This document shows, in pieces, positions 21,454 to 32,900 of a stretch of DNA of 64,000 nt. The DNA lies in assembly GCA_002633005.1 (NCBI GenBank), contig NMRA01000176.1:319740-383739 (forward strand). Direction: 5' to 3'. Origin of the DNA: Phoronis australis (lineage: Eukaryota > Phoronida > Phoronidae). Each line of letters begins with the position of its first letter. The stretch's first letter is position 1. Under the pieces are notes generated by a model, which was not told the origin of the DNA, searched no databases, and saw only the letters and a list, made by a program, of their open reading frames with translations. A program made the position numbers and the translations under genes.

Positions 21454-21990
21454 CTACACTTGAAAGGTTGTGTACCCAAGTTCTTCCTTTTTATGGTTTT
21501 GTTGATTCATGCGCACTGTCCCAATGAAGTATATTTGTCTCTTGGCTACTTTTTTAGCTATTGCAACTGACGAAAAGTAGTGTTTACCTTCTGGTAGAGG
21601 GGCGGTAAGCTTTTCAACAATGTCGGTAGAACGGCCAAGCTCATGCACTTGTTCACCAGCACGAGTTGCTTGATATTAGTCAAAATCGCATATGTACATG
21701 TGGACATCTGCGCCGCCCCACAGCTTGAAGCCCCAGTTGTGTGATTTGTTTGGCATATAAACCTTCGCCCAGATCTTTCTTTGAAGGGTATTATTATTTC
21801 ATCCACAGACTTGCATTCTTTAGTTGACCGAAGTCATATCTTCCACAACTTGCCTTCTTTGGTTTCATTAGTGGCACTATTGTTGTCAATGAATGAATTA
21901 CCGATGCCAATTTCAAGACTCGGTCACGTGACAACACCAGCCACAACCTCAAGCCACCTTTTACTTTCCCATTAAGCAGGAACATTTGGC
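21454..21990 (-). pseudogene. piggyBac-family transposase, second decayed copy
   Basis: On the minus strand, fragments in order resemble piggyBac: an FLLSRDR/KLASVIH helix with a HSF.DNNS block, then MDEIIIPFKERSGR (the 'DE-mIpFKGR' catalytic-region block). It ends with an LP..KHYFSS...KRQIYFIGTVRMNQQ block equivalent to the second-aspartate and 'GT-R-NR' region. Frames change repeatedly and the second catalytic Asp is not preserved in recognisable form. It is more degraded than the 9.4-10.3 kb copy. Confidence 0.7.
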
Positions 21991-22772
21991 ATTTTCACCA
22001 GCCCCATAAAGAACATCATTACAATTGTTATATTTCAGTAGGTGTCGTGTCTACATACTTTTCGTGTTTCTCAACGCTATCTCTGCTGGTCCCGTATGCC
22101 ACCATCTTGCAGCATTTTAACACCATTGTAAAGGTCACATCATAAGCTTCCCAATGGTGTATTAATTAACTCTCTATGTCATGTGTTTCAAAAGTTTTTG
22201 CAGTTTTAAAGAGCAAAATTGCATTCGTGGAATTGGTCATTGTTGTAGTGTAACTTGATGCAGATATGTGTGGACTTTTTTAACGTATTTGTCACAAAAA
22301 TAACTGTAACATGGTCACCCATTGGTCAATTTTAATGGTTCGATCCATTTCAGAAAGCTTAAAACACAGGGATCATTTTTCTGTTAATATAATTTAAATG
22401 CTGAAAACCCAAACAAAATGGCGGAACAAAAATGGCCGCCAAAGATCATTTCTCGACAGAAAAAAAAAATCGTTTCTATGAGAAAAAAATATAATTCTAT
22501 TCAATAATGGACTGGAAAACTTACGAGTCTCCCAGAAGCAAACCACAAATACATTCTAGCCAATTTCTACCAAACTGAGATTTAAAGTGGTCGAAACATC
22601 AGACAAGGATTCAAGAAGGCTGCTGCATACATTCTCTGAATGTGGTCATGTCACGTATCACGCCAGGAGCAGGTTCACTTTAAGTCTCTGCAACAGGCTC
22701 TTGTGGCACAACCTTTGTTTACAGTAAGAACAATTCATGGTACACCTCTTTGAACTAAGTGAGGGTACTGGC
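21991..22772. other. no gene seen
   Basis: Non-coding. Two short AAAATGG(C) blocks near 22420-22440 are too short to classify. Confidence 0.4.
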
Positions 22773-23041
22773 TCAGTTTAGGGGTCTGTGTTTACAGACA
22801 CTTTTGTGAAGCAACTTACGAATATGATCACGAGTGATTTTCAAATCATCACCAAGTTTTTCTTGAAGTGATTTAATGGTATCAACAAGAGAATCTTGAC
22901 ACTGATAATAAACATAAACTGCATGTCCATTATGAAATACACTCTCAGACAAATCATTGTAATTATCTAAGATATAACTTATTGCCACACCAGGCTTTGA
23001 AGAGAGGGCAACTTTTCTTTGTTTTCTTCCAGGCATGGTAT
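22773..23041 (-). CDS. 87-residue protein, possible terminal exon
   Basis: A clean minus-strand frame from ATG at 23036 to TGA encodes MPGRKQRKVALSSKPGVAI and continues with charged helical sequence. This includes a coiled-coil-like DTIKSLQEKLGDDLKITRDH stretch. Immediately upstream is a strong acceptor (CCTTTTACAG|ATACCATG), so the ATG would open a downstream exon. The lack of stops and the protein-like composition contrast with the relics around it. A BEL/Pao LTR lies 64 bp further upstream. I do not recognise the protein. Confidence 0.45.
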
Positions 23042-23104
23042 CTGTAAAAGGAAAATATGCTGTTAATAAAGTTAACGCACGTTACTTTTAGTGTTTTATT
23101 TACC

Positions 23105-23652
23105 TGTTGCCGTGTGAAAATACGACAGAATGTTATGGTATAGTAATCTTTATTTCTGTTCCGTGGCCCAAAGGTAGCCCATGAACACAGCGAAAATAAA
23201 GTCTGAATACTTCTGAATACCATACAAAACTTGTTCGAATCTTGACTGCAAAGAACAAGAAACACTTAATTAACAAAATGGCTTACACGGGGCGTGGCCA
23301 ACAAAAGACACACAGAAAACAGACCATGGAAACAAATTATACACAAAAATTTACAGCAAATTAAAGACAATACTATCTACACAAATATACAAACTAAGAG
23401 AAATGAAAATGTACTAACTGCGTCCAAAACAAAGCAAATGATACAGATAACGAAAGAAAATACTCGCTAGTACACGACAACAGTAAGTGACTTGACGCTT
23501 CAAATGATGCGGGCAGAGTGAAATGGCAAACCAGTTAAACAATAGACTAGAAAATGCCTAGCGGCGAGGCAGAAAACTAACGCTAAGCAAAACAAAAGAC
23601 CTCACATTTAAAATACATAATGAGCACAATAACCTACAAATCATCCGTAACA
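23105..23652 (-). mobile_element. BEL/Pao 3' LTR
   Basis: On the minus strand the sequence begins TGTTACGGATGATTTG after a G-rich polypurine-like GGGGCCGG and ends CACACGGCAACA, giving TG...CA termini over 548 bp. It lies 50 bp downstream of the pol C-terminus at 23702. AATAAA at 23154-23149 (minus) is a plausible LTR poly(A) signal. The last bases with the next flanking bases make AACAG|GTAAAT, a good splice donor. No 5' LTR was found in the window. Confidence 0.65.
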
Positions 23653-23701
23653 CCGGCCCCAAAATGCGAATTCAACTATAAGCATTTCTAAAAACTTAAA
23701 C

Positions 23702-24930
23702 CTAAACGGATGATTCAAGCAGACAAAGCTTGGTAATAGGTCTAATCAAGGCAGAACAAGTAGTCTTAACTCGGACAGTTCTCACGAGACCCTCCTTATC
23801 AGGAAATGTCTCCAGTACTCGACCTAGTTTCCAACAGTTGCGAGGTAAACTCTCATCTGCAACTATTACAACATCACCTACATTTGAATTTTGTTTAATA
23901 CCAATCCATTTCCTACGAATCTGCAGAGTAGGAAGATATTCCTTCAACCATCTGCGCCAAAACTGGTCGCACACAAACTGCACACTACGCCACCTACGAC
24001 GGAACATATCCTTAGCGTCAAAATTACCTGGAGGGACTACAAAACCTTTAGACGGGCGCAGCAAATCACTAGAGATTAGAGGATTCAAATCGTTCGCATT
24101 GTCTGACGTCACAGTTAAAGGTCTGCTATTGACAGTGTTCTTGACCTCACAAAACACAGTATCCAGTCGTTCGTCGTCGAGGACTTGATTGCGAAGCAGC
24201 ACATTCAACACGTTCCGCACTGAACGAATTTGGCGCTCCCAAACACCCCCATGTGCGAAGCCAACAGAGGGTTAAACTTCCATTCGATCTGACGTATCAA
24301 CATGCGGTCTTGACACTGATGACTTTCATTCCACTTGCGGATCGACTCAAGAATCTCCTTTTCACCGCCCACGAATTGGTGTCATTGTATGAACGCAGCT
24401 TCTTGGGGACACCTCGCCTGGAAATAAATCTCATGGGGGCATTAACAAATGAGTCAGCGTCTAACGAATACAGCTTCTCAATATGAATGCCTCTAGATGT
24501 GAGACAAGTAAATAGCAACCAGGAAGGGCCCAAAGCAATCCACACCAGAGTGAGAAAAAGCGGGCTCACCTGAAGACACCCCATCAACCGGTAAGTCGGC
24601 CATACGCTGAGTCGGTAAACCACCTTTTGATCTTCTGCAGGTAACACATCCTCGAAGGTGACGATTAATTAAAACCCTAACTCTAGGGATCCAGAAACGA
24701 GACCGTATGGATGATGTTCCCGGCCAGAACGTTGGGTGAAGAACTGGTGAACATGTCTTACAATCAACGAAGCGGCGTGGCAGTCCCTGGGTACAATAAT
24801 AGCGTGCCTCGAATCATCTGGAAGGCAAGCATTTCCCAACCTACCGGACACCTTTAAAAGACTATCCGACGAAAATAAACATTGCAACAAACAATGAATC
24901 AATAAATACAATCACAGTAGCTTTCCACTC
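23702..24930 (-). pseudogene. BEL/Pao retrotransposon pol, 3' portion, decayed
   Basis: Minus-strand fragments occur in pol order. An integrase zinc-binding region (24911-24669) reads KVSGRLGNACLPDD..HAIIVPRD. A broken integrase core follows (24647-24240), with several frameshifts. Then an intact 172-codon stretch (24220-23702) covers the integrase end and the BEL-specific C-terminal domain. It contains SDLLRPSKG, RRRWRSVQFVCDQFWRRWLK, WIGIK..SNVGDVVIVADE and VRTVRVKTTCSALIRPITKL. gag, protease and RT are missing. Upstream of about 24930 no element sequence is recognisable, so the copy is 5'-truncated and inactive. Confidence 0.9.
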
Positions 24931-26079
24931 TCCTGTGGTAAAAGAAATGTGTTTCTGTTACAATTTTATGCTGGTGTATTATGGGGGATATCTGTCCAAC
25001 AACAGGTGTGCCACCGGGAACTGCGAGAAATCAAAATCCAAACCATCGCAATAAGGTAATACTAAACAACGAAAATCCTACCGAACTGACAAAAACTCTA
25101 TCCCAATACTACAACTTAATTTACCTACCTAAGATATCAACTCGAAACCAAATTACACACCCTACCTGGAAAAGCAATCTACAAGAGTTGACTGCACATT
25201 TCTAATCTGATAGCCTATCCCCCACTTATCACTTCTCAAAATGTTAAATTGCCTGAACTTAATCATCAGCCAACTCTGATAACTTCATGCCTGAAATGAC
25301 TCCAGTCTATAAAGCCACTGCGTCGTGACAGGCTTTGGTAATTGAAAATATTTGTTACTCATGTTTACTATCAGAAAAATGTGTCAAAATTATTTAAACT
25401 AAACTTAACTCAAAGTGCACTTCACGTATAATTGTAAAAATCAGCTGATTCAGGATGTAAACACGAGTCGTCGACCAATGAAATCAACGGAATAAGGTCA
25501 CGTGACTTAAAATGCGCCAGAACAAGAGTCCAAAAACGCAAATGCTGTTACAATTTAACTTAAAATTACATAGAAATTCTGCCAATGTAAGATGCTGAAC
25601 ATTTAAGTACAGCAAAAAACAAATTTATGACAGCTAAACCAATTAAGAAGATTGAACGAGGAAGCCTCTCGCTGAACGCAAGCAGCGTACAAGCGACAAT
25701 GGCTCAACAAGGCGGTCGGCAGACTGCTCATTTTCTCTTCGATAATTTAGTCCATCGTACGATTTCTTAGATATTTCACACAAGGATAATAATAGACTAA
25801 TTAAACTATTGCATGCAAAATATTAGCGGGAGTAACTCACCTTTTGAAAATGTGATCGGTCAAGTTGGACAGAAAACTTCGTCGGCGAACCAAAACAAAA
25901 CCGAGTGACGAAAACAATGAAATTTATTACAAATGTCTCACTAAATATGTGTTCTACGTCATTATGTCATGAGTAGATTTGTTTCCGCTAATGTTATGGA
26001 GAGGAAAAGATATTTTTCAGAAGCCCCTCTGCAGGCTCGGTGAAAAACAGAACTCGGCATCGGCCACAATTGGTAAGCG
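24931..26079. other. no gene seen; possible promoter-like patch
   Basis: No coding sequence is recognised. Around 25470-25510 there is a CCAAT box (GACCAATG) and a palindromic E-box GTCACGTGAC (25497-25506). A CpG-richer patch spans about 25640-25760. On the minus strand this could be the promoter of the gene ending in the 87-codon ORF, which would place the BEL insertion in its intron. That is inference only. Confidence 0.3.
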
Positions 26080-26524
26080 ATGCACCTGCGGTTTGTCACA
26101 TCCCTACTTTAATTCCTTTCAACTCGAACAAAAACTCTCGTTATCAAACATTTTCTTCGAGCAGTCCCTCGTTTAGTTTCCAAAATCGGTAACGCCATTT
26201 TTACACGGCTTACGCCAGAGGATATGACGCCATACCCCCTGCCACACAGTGTTAAAAATGGCCAGATACCGATTTTAGGCACTGAACGAAAGACTTCTCG
26301 AAGAAAAAGTTTGATGACTGGTATATTTGTTCGTGTTGGAAGGGATTAAAGACACTGGCGGCCTGCTAAGGTGTCCCTCTATGCACATAAGGTATTTATA
26401 GCAACTCGACTTTGATGTTTTAGTCGGTGTGAGGCATAATTCGCCGAAAAGCTTCCGACGGTTGAAGCGCCAAAAGGAGCTACACCGTCTCTACTGAGCC
26501 AACTAGAGACGGTGGTCGCTGTCT
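26080..26524. mobile_element. foldback MITE, family F, copy 1
   Basis: A long imperfect inverted repeat. The left arm around 26112-26210 (CTTTCAACTCGAACAAA..., TTTTCTTCGAGCAGTCCCTCG, AAAATCGGTA) pairs with the right arm at about 26245-26345. The outer right end forms its own hairpin (CACCGTCTCTACTGAGCC...AGAGACGGTG) and ends in CGCTGTCT. The reverse complement of the right half matches the left half of 50929-51404 throughout, including AGCTTTTCGGCGAATTATGC and AGGGACACCTTAG. The left boundary is degraded and approximate. Confidence 0.7.
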
Positions 26525-28023
26525 ACTTCAACAGCTGATTCTGCTTGGTCCGAGATATCACAGAGATACCCCGTTAAAAACAAAACTCCAAAGTTGCCAA
26601 TGTTCAATTATTTATTTCCAAATAAATAAATATTATTACCTAGAGTATTCACAGGTTTAATGGAAATAGTAGAAATTTGTAAACACTTATCAGAGTAATG
26701 GTGTATATTGCAATCACGTGGAGGCTCCATCTTTGATTGAGTACTTGTAGTTCACCCAATACCCTCTAGATGTCAGTGTTGTTGGTATCAAATATGTTCC
26801 CCAGGTCTCAGTGAAGTTCATTATCTAATTTCAGAGAGCTTGGCATTATTTAGAGAATGTTGATTTTCTTTGAAGTTCTGGTGTCTGGTGTTATACCGTA
26901 AGTAGTATAGGGATAAGGAGTGAAAGTAATCTTCTAAGGTTATTGGATATGAGTGGATAGACAACGCTCCGGCTGTACCTACAGTAGCTGTTATGAAGTG
27001 ACATGGTCAAATAGATGTACCTTATTACCTCGGTTAAAATTGATCAGTTTACAATTTACTGTGTTCACGGAAATAAATCAGAAAAAATAATATCCAAGTC
27101 TCCATAAATTAGTCCTTACACTGTGCACGCCGTCAGCTCAGCAGCGCTGGTAAAATAGTAGTATTAATGCCCCACAACTGAAACAACCTACTTATAAATA
27201 TTTAGATGTCATGAGACAATCACATCAAAGGTTGTTTCTAATGTACCAAATGTCTATATTATGTGTTTCTTGATGTTAATTTAGAATTTCTTCGGCTAAC
27301 ATTATCATATGATTGACTTGTAATGAACAAAGTTTAGAAACTTTTGAAAAGTTTTCAAATTTTGGTTTGCCCTTCCCCCAGTAATTTTTGCGATTCGCCG
27401 TCGGTGCCACAACAAAGCGAGGCTTCAGTTAGCTAACAGGTGTGTGGGTTCAACAATCTCTGTTGCACCACTACAAATTCAAGCATATGCTTTGCTGAAG
27501 CCCCCTTTAACTAACAAGTTATTAAGAATCATACTGTGCAAGCGCGATGTTGCGAATACTCACAAGGAAATTCTCGAAGTCGCCCGTTGTCCATTTAGTT
27601 GAGTTAATAAAGAAATGTTATGAAATCAATGGTGGACTTTCAAATGGCAAGTTGGCGACTGGTAACGTGGGACCTGCTAGCAGTTGCCTCTAGAGGAAGC
27701 ATTTTATAGCTTGTTTAAAAAACATTCCGTGTAATCACATACACAGTAAACAGTCCTTGTCACGAAGTTAAACTGACCCCCCATGCCACTCCTGCGAAGA
27801 AAAAGTAACTTCTGGTTCACCTAGGTTTCGATATGAGTTTCCGGTCCCTCGTGATCAACGCCCATTGCTACCTGAAAGTGTCCCATTGACTTTACTCTCG
27901 TGCTCCTTAAACACACCTACACCGTACGGAGTGTTAATTCTTTATAAATCCAGAGACTCGTCATCTGGTTGATATCAAGTTTGTAGTGGTAGGTGGTCTC
28001 AGCCAGAAGTGATATTGGTTTGC
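26525..28023. other. no gene seen
   Basis: Non-coding and AT-rich, with no recognised feature. Confidence 0.4.
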
Positions 28024-28145
28024 TATAACTTCTTTGAAGGGACATTATCGGAGAGAAAGTAATTTTCTGAGTTAAACCTCAGCACGGGTTTGAACCTACA
28101 ACCCTCGCGGTCGCGGTCGCCTAAAACCGATAGTGTGTCTTTAAG
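28024..28145 (-). mobile_element. tRNA-derived SINE, family S1, copy 1
   Basis: The minus strand has a pol III B box GGTTCAAACCC (28096-28086). It is preceded at tRNA-like distance by TCGGTTTTAGGCGACC, resembling an A box, and followed by a body (AAAATTACTTTCTCTCCGAT...TTCAAAGAAGT). The body is shared with the 55.0-55.1 kb copy. The head reads like a tRNA gene but cannot fold into a complete cloverleaf. Confidence 0.55.
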
Positions 28146-29700
28146 TAAGTTATGAAATGGTGACTTATTGGTGGCAAAAGCTTTCTTTGTTAATCACAAA
28201 TGTATTTTGATGTAACTCCATTCATTGTTCTTGCGAATGTGTGAATATGTACTATATCTAACGTTTGAGTAGCAAGTCATATCTTACCTTCTCATTTAGT
28301 GTTTGTGCTGTTCTGTTTAATACGATAGGATAGTGTTTATTTGTCTCATCGAATGCGCTATTACACGGAGGTCACTCGTCTTTCGCCGTCATTTGTACGT
28401 TTGTTATTCTGTATTACATGAGTTGTGAAGTTCGATGTTATATTTTGAATTTACCCTTGTCGTTAGGCGATCACTGGACAGATACGTTGTGCATCGTTTG
28501 TTTCATGAATATACATTTCTCTGAAAATCCCTTGTTTTTCATCAATATACATTTATCTTAATCCCCATCTCTCTGCTCTTGCCTTTATTGTCACTGGCGC
28601 AAATGCCAATCTTAATTATAAAACCAAATTTTAAGCATTTATTCCCATTCCTTGGCCTAATTGTTCACGAAGACGTCAAGAAAGGTCTGCACTATATCTA
28701 CCGTATGCCTTGGAATGTTATTCATGGCAGTGTCCAGATGCTGCAATAATGATGCCGCAGTGGTGACTAGACGATTAAATCTATTCTATCTGATGATGGG
28801 TAAAAATGATGCCGGGTAACTTAGCAACGAATACTGATCTTACCACCGAGGTCACATATTGCTCCCCCCCCCCCCCCCTTNAGTGTCTTTTTTAAATTCC
28901 ACGTTGACGAAAATATATTAACTCACTCTCCGCTGGTCTGATGTTGCAATGAAGTTCTGAGTAAATGCGCATGCGCACCTTAATCAACAGACTACTGTAA
29001 CCTTGACTTCACTGCATATTGTACACAGTGTACGTGGAATAATTCCTAATGTACAGAGTAATAACAAAACAAACCGAATTTCTACGTCTTCTCTGCAAAC
29101 ATTTCATAAAAGCGAAACTAACTAGTCCTTCCAGACTTATCAACTGGCGTGACTTTCCAAATGAGGAAATCGATAGTTAGGGACTTGACTATTGGCCTAT
29201 TTTTGGCTTGCACGAGGCAAACAGCGCGCTGGAGGTCCTAACGACCTAAGCTGGGTGTCACTGAACTCAAATGCGAATTGGTGCCTCGTGGTGTGATAAG
29301 AGAGACATTTTACGGTTACAAAAAGGAGCTAAACAATTGTGGACCTGCAGCAAAAAAGTTACTCGATCGCCAGGGGTTGCTCGTTAAGGTGTCCTTGTTG
29401 CTTCCACTAAACAGAATTCTGGCTCAAGGACTATGTGCAGACATTATTTTGATTCAAATGCTCACCTACTGGAGATCTTGGAGTGTACTCCCATACACGA
29501 GGGTGCCGTTCAGAAGGGTGACGTACGTTTTCACGACCAGTTTGTCTGTGAAAGGATGCATCGTCTGTCTAAACTGAACTTACCTGCGTGAGGCTCGATT
29601 TGGGAGTCGTGCTCTCTACAAAAGATTCTTTTTTTAACTACACAAATCTGCATATAGCGTTTTCAATACAATCTACTGTTTGCTTAGAACTTTTTGTTAC
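28146..29700. other. no gene seen; poly-C run and ambiguous base
   Basis: A homopolymeric C run at about 28864-28878 is followed by an N at 28881, which looks like a sequencing or assembly weak point. A 99-codon + frame at 29278-29577 lacks recognisable domain features and is not called as a gene. Confidence 0.4.
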
Positions 29701-29707
29701 AAATTGT

Positions 29708-29995
29708 TTAGTTAATTTTGACAACTTTGCACCTCGTCTGTTGCCGTTTCGTTCTTGACTTAATGGATGCAAAATTAAACTGACTATGAATCCCTGGGAA
29801 ATGTTTTAAGTTAACGTATTGACCCCTACAAAATGGTGGTGTTTCTAGAACAGAAACCTTATCAACAAGTGGGCTGGTGCTTGGTTCTCTAATAAGGCCG
29901 TCCGGGATTACACAGCGACATTCGAATCTCGCTGTATTTACCCAAAATGCCTTAAACATCCGCCAGGCACATTTGCCGCATCGTTTTCGTGCCAT
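29708..29995 (-). pseudogene. coding-like relic, possibly CXXC-type zinc finger
   Basis: The minus strand opens MARKRCGKCAWRMFKAFW, and another frame contains GRPY.RTKHQPTC. The RCGKC start and the G-PY-(R/K)-K--C block together recall a CXXC zinc finger (RCGxCxxC...KFGGPxxxKQxC) broken by a frameshift, but several cysteines are missing. This is a weak call. Confidence 0.2.
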
Positions 29996-32900
29996 TGGAT
30001 TTTTACATGTTATTTCTCGTTGCCTGATTCTTTAAAAGTTTTTCTCTGTTGTATTACTATATTCGTCCTACCAATGCCAACGAAGTATTATTGCTGTGCT
30101 GATTACAAGTCCGACGTGAGAAAGTTTGATAAACTGTACCCGTAGATATATGATGCAAAGGTCTTCGCCTTCCTGACATCAATGATGGTTTCCAAAGCCG
30201 GGACAAAGGAGAGTTCTATCGCCGTGTAATCCTGGACGGCCCTATTGGGTGAACATGTTGATTTTCCAGCTGCAAACCGGTCAAAAATGTAGTCTAGTAG
30301 CCCCGGAATACGAACGTTTTCTGTTGACTGTAGCCACTACAACGAAACAAACACGAAAAAAACGAAAACTGATTAAATCTAGTGTTCCTGGGCAGCAGGG
30401 GGATCTCAAAAAATTAAAGGGACAGTCTAGTATCATTCCCCCACGGTGTATCCCACTTCCGCTACATAAAAGCCTTAACCACATTCTATCCCACTAAAAA
30501 TGGGGGGCTCAAATTTTTGAGAATGTGGACCTTTTACTTAGATTCACGGAGTACGTTCAGAGCTATGAATTGTGCTTTCCCCCAATTTTTGTAGTTCTTG
30601 CCTTTTTGGTGGACTTTTTCTCGTTTTCTACTTTTTTCGGAATCTGTTTTTCCGAAGCGGACCTTTTTGCCCATTCCGCCAAATGGGGGGCTCGCTCGAG
30701 CGCCCACCCCCCTCGGGTGCGCGCATGAGGTGGTGGCAGAAGTGACCTCGGATTAAAAGCGCTATGACCAGTATTTGAAATCAACGCGAAGCCGGTAGTT
30801 GAATAATCGTGTCTCATTGAACTCAAATCAATTCACTAGATATGTTAATTATGCCACACAGACGCAAATTATGCATAGTACATAAATTACCCAGTCTGCT
30901 GTTCGTTGTGCGTTACTTCATGGAAGTTCGCTTAGTCAAAACGTATTTGTGGACGGGAGCGGCTAAACACAGGTGGGCTACGTAGACTGCACCTTCAAAG
31001 CCGCTCAGTCTCGTGCGCATCAGGCCTTCTCGATGAAAAATTGCAACTTTCGATTTTGGCTTATTAGGTTAGTACATTTTCCCCGCGCAGTGTCGTTGGT
31101 GCTATTCAGTGAAACTAAACCGTCGAGAGGCAATCCCCCCACATCCGGATGTGCACTTTTGTTGGGGAGCTTTCTACGAAATGGCCCATATCTTAAGATA
31201 CACCCAGGATGACGAAATATTCCCGCAAATACGCACAGTGTTATTTAGAGAAAATATGCCTGATCAAATCATAAAACTTTATACCCACTTTCATAGGAAA
31301 TGGTCACCAAAACGGTAACTAGATGAAAATTTTCAAAAACTACCTGTCAGTAGGAACAATACATCGGTATCAAGTGTTGTGTATTGACTCACTTGTTTTC
31401 AGGTTGGTAGTATTGGTACACCCTAGTAAATATTCGCCCACACATAGATTTGCATTTGAATATTGGTCCCTCAACGGAAGTTTAACGCCTCTGGCTTGTC
31501 TGCAGAAAACTCCGGTAGCGCGTTTTCACGCTGAATACGATATACGATACACACTGTTGCAGGGGATATTAGATCATTTGTTGCGGCTGGGCGCGAATAA
31601 AGGGCAGGCATAAATATCCTTTGCCGGTTTGCCGTTTCGGAGCAGCGTTCACGGAACATAGTGTATAACTATTGTCGCTTCAGAAAAATCTGTTTACTTT
31701 CTCTTCAAGAGTCTCAGAATATTCAGCAATGGATACGGAGCTGTAGGTAGGTCGAGCAGAAGAACGAGAAATCAAGTCCATCGGACTGCGGTGAGGTAGG
31801 TATTTTCCATTATGTTTTTAGCATTCATCAAAAATTCTAATGTATTTCGTGTTTTGTGTCGCCATGTTATTCTTAGGCTGCGGTAGCATTAGCATGTTTG
31901 AATGGTCAACTCAGTGTTGCATATGTATGTGTAAAATTACTTATTTGTAGGCATACACCCACCTGCATGTATTACACATGGGGCCTGTGAAGTGTTGCAC
32001 ATGTACATACATGAGGCTACAACTATTTTCGGAATAAGGCGCCTTCGCCCTCCAAAAGACTTAGTGGGCTCTTCGGGAAACGTCCTTTCTAATACAGTGA
32101 CTTTGCATCTAAAAAAGAGCTTTTGGGGTAGGGAGGATTTCGGAAAAATGTTGTTTTTGTTTAGGAGTGTATTTCCATCATTCAGGGATGTTCAGTTTGT
32201 CGGGAGCTTGACTTCTACAACAGAAGTCGCCTGTATCAAGAAGTGTTCAACTTGAAATATTTTGACAGTCTTTTTAGACACCAAAAGTCTCCATGAGTGC
32301 CCTATAGTGGTGGGAGCTCTTTCAGAAATTCTCGATGTATGTGAAACACTTCAGATAAATCATGAGTTTCGTTCCAAAATATGCGAATTAAGCTTGAATT
32401 GCCATTTCAAAATGATAGACGTTGGCGGGTATTCAATTGAACACAAAACAATCATATATGGAATGTACGAGAACGGTCAAAAAACCGCGAACAACACTCA
32501 GACATACAAAAAAGCAACAATGGTCATTTTCGTCTTCAACTGAAGTTTACTCGCATGCACCTCTATCAGAAGCATTCGAGTAATAAGTTGTCCCTGAAAA
32601 CCAGTATGATTTCGGATATAGGGACAGGAGAAGCTAAATACCTGGGGGGTTGTAAGCTAAATACCTGGGGGTGTAATTACGGTACAACAGTGTAACTCTT
32701 ATTAGTTTCATGTAATGAAAAAGAAACATACTGAGGGATTAATCAAGTCGGATCTTGGTACATAGTCTCTAATTTGGGCGACACAGATTTGCTTTGAAGA
32801 AAAACACGTTCACCTGCAGTGAAAATTTCGCCTTTCCAATTCAATTAAGTTCACCTACAGAAATGGTAGTTCGCAATCGTCTGCTAACGCCGTACAACGT

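Noticed and set aside
24931-25600. 5' LTR of the BEL element (TGTTACAATTT occurrences near 24955 and 25548)
   Set aside because: The match to the LTR start stops after TGTTAC, and no further LTR sequence follows.
29278-29577. 99-codon forward ORF
   Set aside because: No recognisable motif or supporting context.
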